Shown: one piece after another, positions 1-11,414 of the stretch
How the letters are laid out: every line of letters starts with the position of its first letter
Numbering within the stretch: the first letter of the stretch is position 1
From: Haliotis asinina
Taxonomy: Eukaryota > Mollusca > Gastropoda > Lepetellida > Haliotidae
Assembly: GCF_037392515.1 (NCBI RefSeq)
Contig: NC_090291.1
Location: forward strand, 33,050,501-33,114,500
Reading direction: 5' to 3'
DNA: 64,000 nucleotides
Notes under the pieces: generated by a model
The model's database searches: none
The model's input: the letters and a program-made list of their open reading frames with translations, nothing else
Told to the model about the DNA's origin: nothing
Position numbers and translations under genes: made by a program

Positions 1-261
1 AAACCTAGTTTGTAAATCGAAAACATTGTTAATCTTAATAACCTAGTACAATACAACATAATAGATCGCCACCAAGTGGAAGTAGATCACCATTCTAGGT
101 ACCATGGCAGCACATCATGAACAATCTTTGGAAGGGAAACGTCTAGTCATCCAAATCATTTCACCCATCCGAAGCCCACGGTTCGTTTCCCAAAATAGTT
201 GAACCTTGACGCCCCTTAGCAACACAATTCACTGATATTACTAACATCAGTAAGTGAATAC
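1..261. other. No gene seen
   Basis: AT-rich sequence with no coding signal, RNA gene or recognisable repeat. Confidence 0.5.
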
Positions 262-350
262 GTTTGTTTTTAAGCCGCTTTTAGCAAAATTCCAGGAATA
301 TAAAGGCGGGGTACACCAGAAACAGCTTCACACATTACACCAATGTGTAG
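262..350 (-). mobile_element. tRNA-type SINE fragment
   Basis: The stretch contains the reversed tail of the tRNA-derived SINE seen elsewhere in the window (AAGCCGCTTTTAGCAAAATT, then the ACACCAGAAA block and a CACACATT block). The tRNA-like head is missing, so this is a truncated, diverged copy. Confidence 0.6.
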
Positions 351-711
351 ACTTGAGCCTTTGACTCTGACTTTGACAGAGGAACGCTTCAAACTTGAAG
401 CTATCCCACTCCCCGATATTACTAAAGGCGGTATAAAACAGCATGCAGAACTCTGACCACTCGTGCCCTTTAATGGGAATCTCTAGACCAGAATATATAT
501 AGAAAAGCTATACATGTACACAGTCGTGTCGAAGTGGAAGGGAGCTACATAAATACTTCGAGTTATCCGAATTTCTAGAAAACTAGTTACTGAAAAAAAT
601 AATATACTGAGTTATCAAGCTTTTACGTATTGTCAACCATAAGCCAGAGACATTACAGTGCGACGCAAACGTGTTTACAAATGTCCAGGGTCCCGTTTCA
701 CAAAGGCCTCT

Positions 712-984
712 GACCCGTGAAGGTCCCGGGATAGAATAGGCCTTCAGCAACCCATGCTTGCCATAAAAGGTGACTCAGCTTGTCGTAAGAGGCGACTAAT
801 GGGATCGGGTGGTCAGACTAGCTGACTTGGTTGACACATGTCATCGGGTCCCCATTGCGCAGATCGATGCTCATGTTGTTGATCACTGGATTGTCTGGTC
901 CAGATTCGATTATTTACAGACCGTCGCCATATAGCTGGAATATTGCTAAGTGCGACGTAAAACTAAACTCACTCACTCACTCAC
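712..984 (+). mobile_element. Full-length abalone-type SINE (family 1)
   Basis: Begins GACCCGTGAAGGTCCCGGG and ends in the ACTCACTCACTCAC tail. It is flanked by a direct repeat CACAAAGGCCTCT at about 699-711 and 982-994, which is the target-site duplication of a retroposed element. The same unit recurs many times in both orientations. Confidence 0.85.
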
Positions 985-1374
985 AAAGGCCTCTTAAGCC
1001 TGCGATCTCGTAACAGCATTGGCACATCCTATGCTTAAACATAGATTTACGGCAGTCGTAGTGTTACGATAACTTTGTGAAACGAGGCCCTTGATGATTT
1101 AAACGTATTGCACAGAGGCGTCATACAACTCATGTGAGGTGAAACGGGGTTTAGGTTCTACCTGAGAAAATGTCGCTCATGTCACCACCTGCATGCGTGT
1201 CTATGTGTGGCTGTTTGTACTAGCCCAGCCTTGAGATTGTGCTTTATAGTGCTTGCTCGATATCCCACTCTGACATAGTAAACTGACCCGGAACCGATCA
1301 GTCCTTTTTGTACTCACTAATGCCGACAGCCAGGCAGGTACCAACAAGTGCTATAATTTTAACGTCTTTTGGTA

Positions 1375-1530
1375 TGGCGCGAACGGGGATCGAACCCGAG
1401 ACCTTCCACCCTCCGGGCTGACACTCTTACCACTACACCACTGAAGCGGTGCGGAGGAGTCATACAATGGAGTTTGTATCTAAAGACCCTAAAGCTGGAA
1501 TATTGCTAAAAGTGGCGTAAAACTAAACTC
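1375..1530 (-). mobile_element. tRNA-derived SINE, second head type
   Basis: The reverse strand holds an A-box-like TGGTGTAGTGGTAAGAG and a B-box-like GGTTCGATCCC, followed on the plus strand by the common SINE body (CTGGAATATTGCTAAAAG, GGCGTAAAACTAAACTCACT). The acceptor stem of a real tRNA cannot be formed, so it is a tRNA-derived repeat and not a tRNA gene. Confidence 0.5.
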
Positions 1531-2816
1531 ACTGAAGACGCGTGGCATTACCTGACACGTATGGATGAAAGCGTCGGAATATTTGACTCCTGAGACCAAA
1601 GCCGTCTGAACATCCGTCACTGTAACACTTGCACTAGCAAAACCAAAAATCATACGTTCATGTTCATTGAGATGCAGTTTCATTTAACGAGTTCATCGTA
1701 ACATTCGTAATTTTTCAAGAGTTCGAACCAAACTACCTCCGATGAAATATGTGTCGGAGTTTAGGTCAGCGCATATGTTGGAACTTACATCGCAGCTTAT
1801 GTTGGAGCATGAGCTGGGTCATATTTCGGGTTATTTTCCACGGCTTTCGTTTCAGCTAACGCCGCATTTTATTTACTGGGCACTCTGTGTGCACAGAGCA
1901 GACATAATGGTTGACTAATATTAATTAACTCCTCATACGCTTCATGAAGGGTTATAGACAGAAGACAGGATATGTTTGATCTTGGGATTCGAAACCACGA
2001 CCACAGGTTCTTGGCACACCAAGGGGATGTAACTCTGACCTGAATACCACTGTGCGTTCTTGTTGATTTTTAAAGGGCACATGCAATAAAAAAATCAAAC
2101 ATAATTAAAACACAGTTATCACTTATTCGTGATATTTAAAATGCATTGCTGATTAATGAAAAACAAATAAACAAAATTATAAGCGTATAATCGCAAATGA
2201 AAAGTGTAATATTTTGTTCTTGGGTTTAGCTCCCTCGAAACGAAGCAGCCGCGATACCGAACCCAGTCAGGGATGGTGGATGTGCACTCGAGTGTACCGC
2301 AGCTTTTTCATTGGCCACCGGTTCACTTGCCGATACACTTATGGCTTATAAACCCGATAGGTGTTAATTGTATGTGGTCAGTGATTAAAGTTGTGCATTG
2401 CATATTGTCATTAGCAGACAGACAGGCAGACATGTAAGTGTCAATAAACCAGACATTGAGTTTCCTCTGTTACAGAGTCTGCTTATTACAATCAACATGG
2501 ATATTTTTTTTGTTTTGCTTTGTTTTTATGTAACGAGTAGCTTATTTACTTATTTGTGTACACAAAAAAGGTTAAACTAATTAAATTAAATTAGTGAATC
2601 GTTTGAACTCCGATTTCGTTGCCTTTTTTCATCGCGTTTTTTTTTTAACTTTATAGGTTAAGCTGGCATTTTGATGATTTGTTTCGGTAAGTGCATACCA
2701 AAAAGTTGTGTTTTACATTGCATGTGATCTCTAAAGTTCTGCATCATTTGTATCCTCATACCATAACATCGAGAAAACCATTTAGAACGAAAAGACTATA
2801 CATGATGTCGACATAC

Positions 2817-3083
2817 CTTTGTGTAGGCCATATCGTTGTTCCCAGGGGTAGTGTTTCTGAGAAGACAGGTACGAGTCTGAGGATCGTAATTGAATGAGGC
2901 GCAGCCTTCATTCAAGGCACAGACTGCTGCACAACTGCAAGTAGAAGGCTTCAAGGACTTTAAACCTCTATGGTTTTCCAAACCAACATGATCCGCATCT
3001 TCAAAGGCACCATTGTAGTCAGCGAGCAGAATGTGCACCCATATAAGTAAACACACTTTACCACCGACACTGAAGGTTTTCAT
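2817..3083 (-). CDS. First exon of a secreted PAN/Apple-domain protein (partial gene)
   Basis: The exon starts at the methionine at 3083 and codes 89 residues. Residues about 1-24 form a hydrophobic signal peptide (core VCLLIWVHILLA). Residues about 45-80 form a PAN/Apple-like module with closely spaced cysteines (STCSCAAVCALNEGCASF, then TRTCLLRN). The reading frame runs into a good donor, AAAG|GTATGT, in phase 0. This is the same design and the same phase as the first exons of the PAN-CCP-galectin genes at 33329-33637 and 44476-44784, especially around the TRTCLL motif, so it is probably another family member. I found no matching CCP or galectin exon in the remaining 2.8 kb to the left. The rest lies outside the window or is lost. 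Confidence 0.6.
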
Positions 3084-3599
3084 TTCTACGAATGCCAACA
3101 GGAACTTCTCTATAGCTTTAGCCAAAGCTCTGTGTTCATGCTTGTTCACCAATCGGACAAAAGTTCGTGCTTACAAGGAGGTAGTGAAATGTCTGCATCT
3201 AGTTTTTATTCCCAGTCATGAAGTCATTGCAGCGATCTTGAGATGAATATTAACGAATAGCATTAGATTCCTAATATTCAAAATATATCACATTTCAAGA
3301 CAACGTTAGCAATCTCATAGAGGAAATAAAACTTCTTATCGATTTCATGGGATGGGGAAAAGGAATTATACAACGCCAGGTGTGTACTTTCTTCTGTACG
3401 TCAGTTTAGTTCTATTCTTGTATGATGGGTCATTTTCACCAGGCCAACATTTGCCTGATTAAGAACTTCAATCAGAACTTCAATATTTATGGTCATTTCA
3501 CAAGGTTATCACGACTTTCTCGTGCATTTTTCTTTTACTTTCCATTCCAGGATAATTTCGTGGAGAGCTATAAATATTCTTGTTTGAAGCCCTGAGCGC

Positions 3600-3750
3600 T
3601 AGTGGTGGCGGGTTAGCCTTGTGGTTCAGTAGTTCGTCAGTCACGTCGAAGAGTTCGATTCTCCTCATGGGCACGATGTGTGAAACGTTTTCCTGGTATC
3701 ACCTTCCTTAATATTGCTGGAATAATGTTAAAAGCTAACAAGCTACTAGC
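3600..3750 (+). mobile_element. tRNA-derived SINE, diverged copy
   Basis: Contains a head resembling the copy at 6110 (GGTGGCGGGTTAGCCTTGTGG, B-box GAGTTCGATTCTCC, then CATGGGCACGATGTGTGAA) and the shared body ending near TTAAAAGC. It is clearly older than the 6110 copy. Confidence 0.65.
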
Positions 3751-4735
3751 CGGATCTTCGTGGGTCTGTAACCTTATGGTCGACCTGAATAATATCTGTG
3801 TCGTTTTATACAACTCAAAGTTTGAAGTTGACTGACAAAAGAGTCCATATTCTGTGATTTCCTGTCAGATTATTTTTATTTGTGCACACTGCTGTTAAAT
3901 GGTTCGACAATACTCCATAGTATTCAAATGTTATGACGGATGTTACCGTCTTGCCAGTAAAACGCCTTAATAATCCTAACTGCAGTTTGTAATAATTTCA
4001 ACATTAGTGCTTTGTTGCCATAAGACACAATCGTTCATCCCAAACTGAACTTGCCATTAAGCTTTACAGAATTGTTACTTCAATATTTGTTAAGGTCTAA
4101 ATTTCTATCAAAAAGCACACAAATTTCCAGTCCGCTTCTGAAGCTAATCTTATTAAATTGTTTATGAATTAGTGGACTGCAAACCGTTGCGACAAAATCG
4201 TTCATCGTCCAAATAATCATACCATAAAACCCAGTAGAATTGCTTGTTCAATATTTGTTGAAGTCATAGTTTATTTTAAGGATAATACAAAACTTCAACC
4301 CACTTTGGAAGTATTCTTTTTTAGATTATTGACAGATAAAGCAATATAGTTAACGATGACACAATTTAGAATTACCAGTCATTGAATCTTTCTCCAAGAC
4401 AATATATAATGTTTTCAGTGAGGATTTCAGGCGGGAAGGAGTTTTTGTGTCGTACAAACAATATGTTACAGCGGTGAAGTGTTGGGCACAAAACAAAATC
4501 TGCTCAACCTGCTCTGATAAGTTTGTTTGTATCTTTTTCCTGTGATAAAAGGATTATTTGTTTACAAAGGTCCTTTCTTTTTGTCCAGATGCAGATTTTA
4601 TAGCCAATTCTAAGAGTCAAAATACAGGAAAATCCAAGCCGCGTATGTTTTCACTTGCTTTTTGATGTTATGTCATGATATGAACAAAGCAATATATTTA
4701 CATTCATCATTTTTTAACTGACAGGTCGAAAGTCA
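3751..4735. other. No gene seen
   Basis: About 1 kb of AT-rich sequence between SINE copies with no supported exon or recognisable element. Confidence 0.5.
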
Positions 4736-4739
4736 TTTT

Positions 4740-5070
4740 GTTTATTGTTTAATGCCGTATTCAGGAATATTTCAGCTGCCTGAGGGCGATCTGTTCATAA
4801 CAGAGTCAATCAGACAATCCAGTGATCAATATCATGTACTGTTCATCCTATAAACTGGCACATCCTATAAACTGTTTGATGTATGACGCCGCATTCAGCA
4901 ATATCACAGCTAAATAATCCAGACCGGATCATGCAATCCTGTGATTAACAAACACGATCATCGATACATGCAGTTGAGATACGAGGACGTGCGTCAGCAA
5001 GTCAATAAGTCTGACCACCCGATCCCGTTAGTCGCCTCATACGACAAGCTTGGGTTACTGACCAATTCTA
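4740..5070 (-). mobile_element. Two nested or adjacent SINE family 1 remnants
   Basis: 4740-4850 and 4880-5070 both show reversed SINE body, including the diagnostic CCACCCGATCCCGTTAGTCG. Both are diverged and truncated. Confidence 0.6.
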
Positions 5071-5344
5071 TTTTGAGCATATCAGTGTATGCAGGTATTT
5101 GGGTGATATCTGTTATCACACGGTAGATATTAATGTTATCAATGACAAGAGTTAGTGTAAGCCCGAAACTGATACAGCCGACAAGGTTATACTTCACCTG
5201 CGTCACATTAAACTATGTAACACGGGCAGGTGGAGCACAAACAGCAAGGTATATTGTTTCACGTTGTATAATCAATTAGATGTCAATTTCAAAACGTTCA
5301 TGTACGGAATCCCAGTAGTGACATTGTCGCCTTTACTATTAATC

Positions 5345-5432
5345 AGGAGACAACCTGAACCCGTTAGTCACCTCTTACGATAAGCATGTGTTTATGAAGA
5401 GCAATCCTAACCCAGACCTTCACGGGTCTGGA
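5345..5432 (-). mobile_element. SINE family 1 fragment
   Basis: Reversed head of the SINE (CCCGTTAGTCACCTCTTACG through GACCTTCACGGGTCTG). It ends about 200 bases before the cathepsin Z start codon, in the putative promoter or 5' untranslated region. Confidence 0.65.
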
Positions 5433-5631
5433 AACAAAGTTATCACAGCGGGTGGGTCCAGAGTATTTAATACTCTTGATAACCATGGTTAAAGTCTCGA
5501 AATCTTATCCTTCCGAAACCCTAATCCATCCATTAAATACATGTATACAGTTAACATGGACATGCGTGTTTTGTGGATGTGAGTCTTCTGTTTTTAAACG
5601 GTATTCTATCTATTGTTACAGGAACGTTACC

Positions 5632-8600
5632 ATGGCAGCCTGGTTTATCTACCTGTTCAGTATTTTGTCGTGTGCGTCTTATCACGTGACAGGAGAAATT
5701 CCGGCATGCTACCACCCGAAGTTTGACGAGGGTGTGGAAGAGGTCAGGTAAGTGCAGCGTGACCTCTATACGTTAAAGTCGATTATTACAGACCGCCGCC
5801 ACATTTTTGGAATATTACTATGTGTGGCGTACAACTAAACTAACTCACTTTCTGGTAGGAACCAAATATTAGCCCTTCCGCATCTTATAAGTATTGGATT
5901 CGCTGTACCCCTAAACAACAATGGCAAACAAGGATAAATTGGACCGGCGCAGAGAACGCGTTTACGAGAAGTGTGGTGCACGGCAATGAACAAACCAACT
6001 TGGTTTGTGAAATGAGAGCAGATGTAGGTCAGTGCATGTGTAGTGAATGACGATGAAATTGATTCCGCGCGGATCTGCAAACACTTGCTCATAAGACTCT
6101 TACATGGGGCGGTGGGGTAGCCTAGTGGTTAAAGCGTTCGCTCGTCACGCCGAAGACCCGTGTTCGATTCCCCACATGGGTACAATGTGTAAAGCCCATT
6201 TTCTGGTGTCCCCCGCCGTGATCTTGCTGGAATATTGTTAAAAGCGGCGTAAAACTTAACTCACTCACTCACTCTTACATGGTAGGTGCAGCAATGGCGG
6301 CAGTAGCACCTGATTGCGGACAACCTGGGACCCCCTCGCTCACAATGGCAAGCGCCAGTGAGCGGTACTCATACATTTCAATACGAAATCGGTGCTCAAC
6401 TTATTCTTGTTTGCCAGTAGTGCGTGAGTGGGTACGCCACGCTCAACAACATTCCGGCTATATGGTTGCGGTCTGGACCAGACAATCCAGCGATTAACAG
6501 TATGTACATCGATCTGCGCAATTGGGAACCGATGACATGCGTCAACCAAGTCAGCGAGCCTGACTACCCGATCCCGTTAGTCGCCTCTTCAGGCAAGTAT
6601 GGGTTGCTGAAGGCCTATTCTACCCCGGACCTTCATGGGTCTGTTTGTCTGTTTGTAAAAATAAGTGTTGCCATTAACATGGTACGGTGAGTTAGCATAT
6701 TTTAGGCCGCTTTTATCGATATTCCAGCAGTATCACTGCAGGGAAATTCAGAATTAGGGAATCGAACCAGTGTGACGAGCGAACGCGTTAACCAGTAGAC
6801 TTCCTCATCGCCCATATTTCTATACGCAGCTGCACGTTGTGGCATAGATGACATGTTGTATAAGACGACGTTAAACAACTGTGAGATGTTCGGACTTTCT
6901 TTGTTCAGAACGAAGCCCCGTCCCTCGGACTACATGAGTTTAGCTGATCTACCCAAGGCTTGGGACTGGCGAAACGTCAATGGCACCAACTACTGTAGCC
7001 CCACCCGGAACCAGCACATCCCACAGTGTGAGTACTACAACCGGATTAAAGAAACGTATCACGTGATGGCGTGGCTCATAAAGAATACAACAAGACATAT
7101 TATGATAGAAATATTTATTATTACACAACATTTAACCATTTACCAAACATGAAACAGAATCACCGATGTCCAGTCGACAGCAGTCACGGAACCAAGCACA
7201 AGAGACGTGGGGTCAAAATGAAATCACAGATTATTCACAAGATGTGACGAGCCCTTGAATCGATGCACGTCCCAGAAGACGTCTCCTCTTGGATAACGTT
7301 AGTCGCCGGATCATGTCAGCGGGAATTTTGTGCCCAAGATCCACGAAAACTTGTTCGAGCTGCTGCCTTGCTTGTGGAGGTTGTCGTTGTCTCAACTGTC
7401 TATCCAGATGATCCCACAGATGCTCTATCACATTCATGTCCGGAGATCGTGCTGGCCAAGGCAGAACGTTGGTGTCACGTTGTTGAGGTTGTCTTTACGT
7501 GCCTGTCAGTATGAGGACGTGCATTGTCCTACTGCAAGATTAAACCCCTCGGCTGTTGGCGTACACATAGTAACACTACTGGCGTCAAGACTTCGTCTCT
7601 GTACCTTTTGAGCAGTCAAATTTCCTTGAAGGATGACAAGTCGTGATCTCTGCTGAACACAAATCCATGACACCGCTCCCACAAAAAGCGTGAACTTGAC
7701 CTCTACAGCTGTAAACAGGAACTCGCCCACCATTTCTGATCATGTTGAATCGACTGTCGTTTGTAAACAAAACTCCATCTTAATCACGTCGCTGCCACCA
7801 ACGTACAATTCGAGCCCACTTTAATTGACCAGTCAAGGCCATTCCACTCCATTCCATTCCATTCTCAAGCTGGCGTGGTATCCCATGGTCTTCCCGTTCT
7901 TCGACGGTCTTGTGTCTGGCAACCCGTGAAGGTCCCGGGGTAGAATAGGCCTTCAGCAACCCATGCTTGCCATAAAAGGTGACTCAGCTTGTCGTAAGAG
8001 GCGACTAACGGGATCGGGTGGTCAGGCTCGCTGACTTGGTTGACACATGTCATCGGTTCCCAATTGCGCAGATCGATGCTCATGTTGTTGATCACTGGAT
8101 TGTCTGGTCCAGACTCGATTATTTACAGACCGCCGCCATATAGCTGTAATATTGCTGAGTGCGGCGTAAAGCTAAACTCACTCACTCACTCACTCTTGTG
8201 TCTGGCCTGTCTGTTGGTAACGGCTCAGCAAGATGCTGATAGTTGCTCGGCTTGCAATGTGACCTTGTGAGGCCCCAATTCTGCCATACAATTGGCTCTA
8301 TCACGTTCGGCTTATGAAATTCTCGGCATTTCTGTGATGATCTTTTTGATACGGCGCGGTTCCACTGTTGCACTGTTCCGCTGTTCCACTGTTGCACTGT
8401 TCCGCTGTTCCACTGTTGCACTGTTCCACTGTTCCGCTGTTCCACTGTTGCACTGTTGCACTGTTCCGCTGTTGCACTGTTCCGCTGTTGCACTGTTCCA
8501 CTGTTGCACTGTTGCACTGTTCCACATCTGTATTTATGCAACTGTTATGCATGGGTATTTTCAGGAAAGAAAATTTATTCTGTTTCTGGAATGATTCAGG

Positions 8601-11327
8601 CCCGCGAGAGATTCACTTAACCACGGACTTATGGCTTGCTACACGTCCACGGTATGTGTTTGGGTGAATGTTTTCTGAAGACATGGCAGTGGCTGTAATC
8701 GTGAAAACGTTAATTTAAAAGTGATAAGTTTCTGTTGTCGGTGAAGATCCGTTTACGATTCAGCAACCCATGCCTGTCGATCAGGTGGTCGGGCCCGCCG
8801 ATGTGTTTGAATATTGCTAAGTGTAGCGCTATACCACAAACAAAAGTCATGTTAGATATCCATTGCATTGTTGTTGTTAGATATAGCTTTCGTTGAAATT
8901 TTCTGTCGACCCAAACCTAAATCCACTCCAGAATGCCTTAACTCTGTATAACGACTGCATGTGTGTAATCGAAACTGAAGATGTCGATGAGGATTATTTG
9001 GAGCTTTTACCTGCGCTCTTGGACATGGACTTCGTAGAAGCTGGAGTAAAATGTTCAAACAGATATACGGTTGATAATATAAGCCACTCACTTCGCCTTC
9101 AACCAAATCAAGTGACTGAGTTTGACCATCACATAAGTAATTCGCCACTTTTATAAACCTAATTCTGATCACTGCCTTTAATGGTCATTATCCTTTCTAC
9201 TTGCACCAATACCCGGTAAGAGGTTTTACTCCCAATGTAAAACCTGGGAATAGGTTTAACTAGATTTAAGTAAAACCTATTCCCAGGTTTTACTAGGAGT
9301 AAACCCTCGTCCCGAAAGTACCGGTTTGGAGCGATCAGCCACCGAAATCTGCATTCACAGGAAAGGAAAAACAAAAACTCTGACAACAGTGTTTTAATTG
9401 AAATTGAACGTCATTGTAACACTTCCGTGAGCGACAGTTTGTGTTGTACCGGAATCTCCCTCTGAAGTAGGAACCGACACTGTCGCAGACGTCTGAGTTT
9501 TCTTTGGAGCTGAACATGAGAGAACATCTGACGCCATTGCTTGTTGTTGATCACTGGTTCTCTTGTAAACCCTCACTGCCTCGCTTTTGTGACATACAAT
9601 AAAAGAATTCATCTTGATAAGTCATTTCAAATTGTACATAACCGTTTGAAAAGCAATTTATATGATATTGTAATCGCTTTGCTTGGGGCCATCATTGGGA
9701 TTCGAACCCGGATCTTGGCATGTTAACCATAACACATGTTGACATCACAAGTTCTAGCATTTAAAATCGCCAAATTGCAATTTGGCCCAGTCACTTCAAG
9801 TTTCATTCGTGTTTTGCAGATATTCATTGAGTTACATACCAGTTTGTTCACAAATCTGTTGCTCGCTTATGTTTGCCTCGTAGAGACGGGTAGCAGCAGT
9901 GCATCTGAGCGAGTGGTTCGTTTTCCTTCCTTCAATTCCGGCTTCAGCACATATTCTCTTCACCGTTGTCTGGATTGTGTTGTGGCCCATGGGCGACTCT
10001 AGGTACCATTTTCCATCCTTAGGTTTCTTCATCGGGGTGAAGTAAAACGCATTTGCTCGAGTTGAAGATGGTAGGCTGGAAAGTTAAATTGTGTTGACAT
10101 AGAATCAATTAAGTATGAAATGTTTGCATTTGTCATTTATATGCCCCTAAACCAATGCGTGCAATCATCATCAGGGAGTAAAATTATAAGACAATTTACA
10201 TGCAGTATGGGTCAAGTCACCCGCATGATGTGATTAAATGAGTGGTATATCTAAAGAATGTATAACATGTATCAGAAATGTATCAGAAAACATCTAATAC
10301 ATACCAAAGTGACTTGTACTTCATGAAAAGGCGCACATAACATCGTTCCGGGTTCTTGGTATTTTCATACGCTCGCACCTTTTTCTTCTGCAGTTTCCTG
10401 TCTTTCACTCCCCCGGCATTTGTCTTAGAGACGTCTTCCACATACTGCAGGTACCTGCGGCCGTTCTGGTCTGTATGTGGGCCTGTAATCTGAGGTTGTT
10501 GGTGTAGTCTTAAACTCCGATGTTCCTTTCCACCTCTCAAGGCGAAGTTAAGTCCTGGAAAATAAAATTCCGTACACAATTATATAATGTTTATCTATTT
10601 TGGTCTTAACACGGGATTCAAAATATCCATCCAAACTTTGTTTGGTTTGGTTTGCCTCAAAGTGAAGTCGGGCATTTTGTTCCAGTTAATCACATTTATT
10701 TTCGATGTGAAGGTTTGATTGTAAATGCCAAAATTGCTAATATCCGACTTTTCGACAGGGAAATCAAATGCAAAATGCAACTCACCAGTTAAGTAGAGGA
10801 CTGTGTCCAGGAGTTTTTGCGGCGTGCCTTCTCCAAGAGCCCCCTTCTCCCACAGAGTGTTCTCCTCGTCTCGAGTTATCACCTCTGTAGGTTTTCTCAC
10901 GTCTGCTCCAAGACCAGCTGTGGACCTCTCACGCATGCATGCGTCCAGTGCCTGTCTGCTGTCCTGGAACTCTTCGCCTTCCATCAGATTGTAAGGAGAT
11001 TTGTTAGCTTTCAAGTGTGACGCTATTGCCGTGAATAGCCCATACACAGTAACAGCTGGGTAGCAAGTCCCGTCCACTTTCCTCGCCTCGAATAGGAAAT
11101 ACTTTAGGGCTGTATTTATATCTTTAGCAGTCATATCCAGCAAGTCTTCAGTCAAGACGGACGACGACAGCGCGATGTTTGCATCCATTGACCTCGTCCG
11201 ACGCTCTTCTTGCCATCGCCTGAATACTCCTTTCGCCCAATCATTTTTGTACCTTGTCGTTCTTGGAACACATCGAGATAATTTCCTTTCAATATCTTCC
11301 TCAGTCAAAGGTGCCGCGAAACGGAAC

Positions 11328-11366
<39 letters not shown>

Positions 11367-11373
11367 ACATCAT

Positions 11374-11414
<41 letters not shown>

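Noticed and set aside
1489-1683. 64-codon reverse frame (KYSDAFIHTCQVMPRVF)
   Set aside because: Considered as a lectin exon belonging to the PAN gene at 2817-3083, but its end runs into SINE sequence and no family motif is evident.
6110-6200. Possible tRNA gene (A and B boxes present)
   Set aside because: No paired acceptor stem or complete cloverleaf, and the sequence continues into the SINE body with the shared tail; same verdict for 1375, 14925, 38759 and 62245.
7865-8095. Recurrent frame [20 protein letters not shown]-like at many places
   Set aside because: It is the translation of SINE family 1 and appears wherever a copy lies.
8182-8667. Overlapping frames of 70-119 codons on both strands
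   Set aside because: Artefacts of the 8-bp minisatellite and the SINE tail.
8852-9172. Two opposite frames of 87 and 106 codons
   Set aside because: No similarity recognised and no splice sites linking them to neighbouring genes; likely chance.
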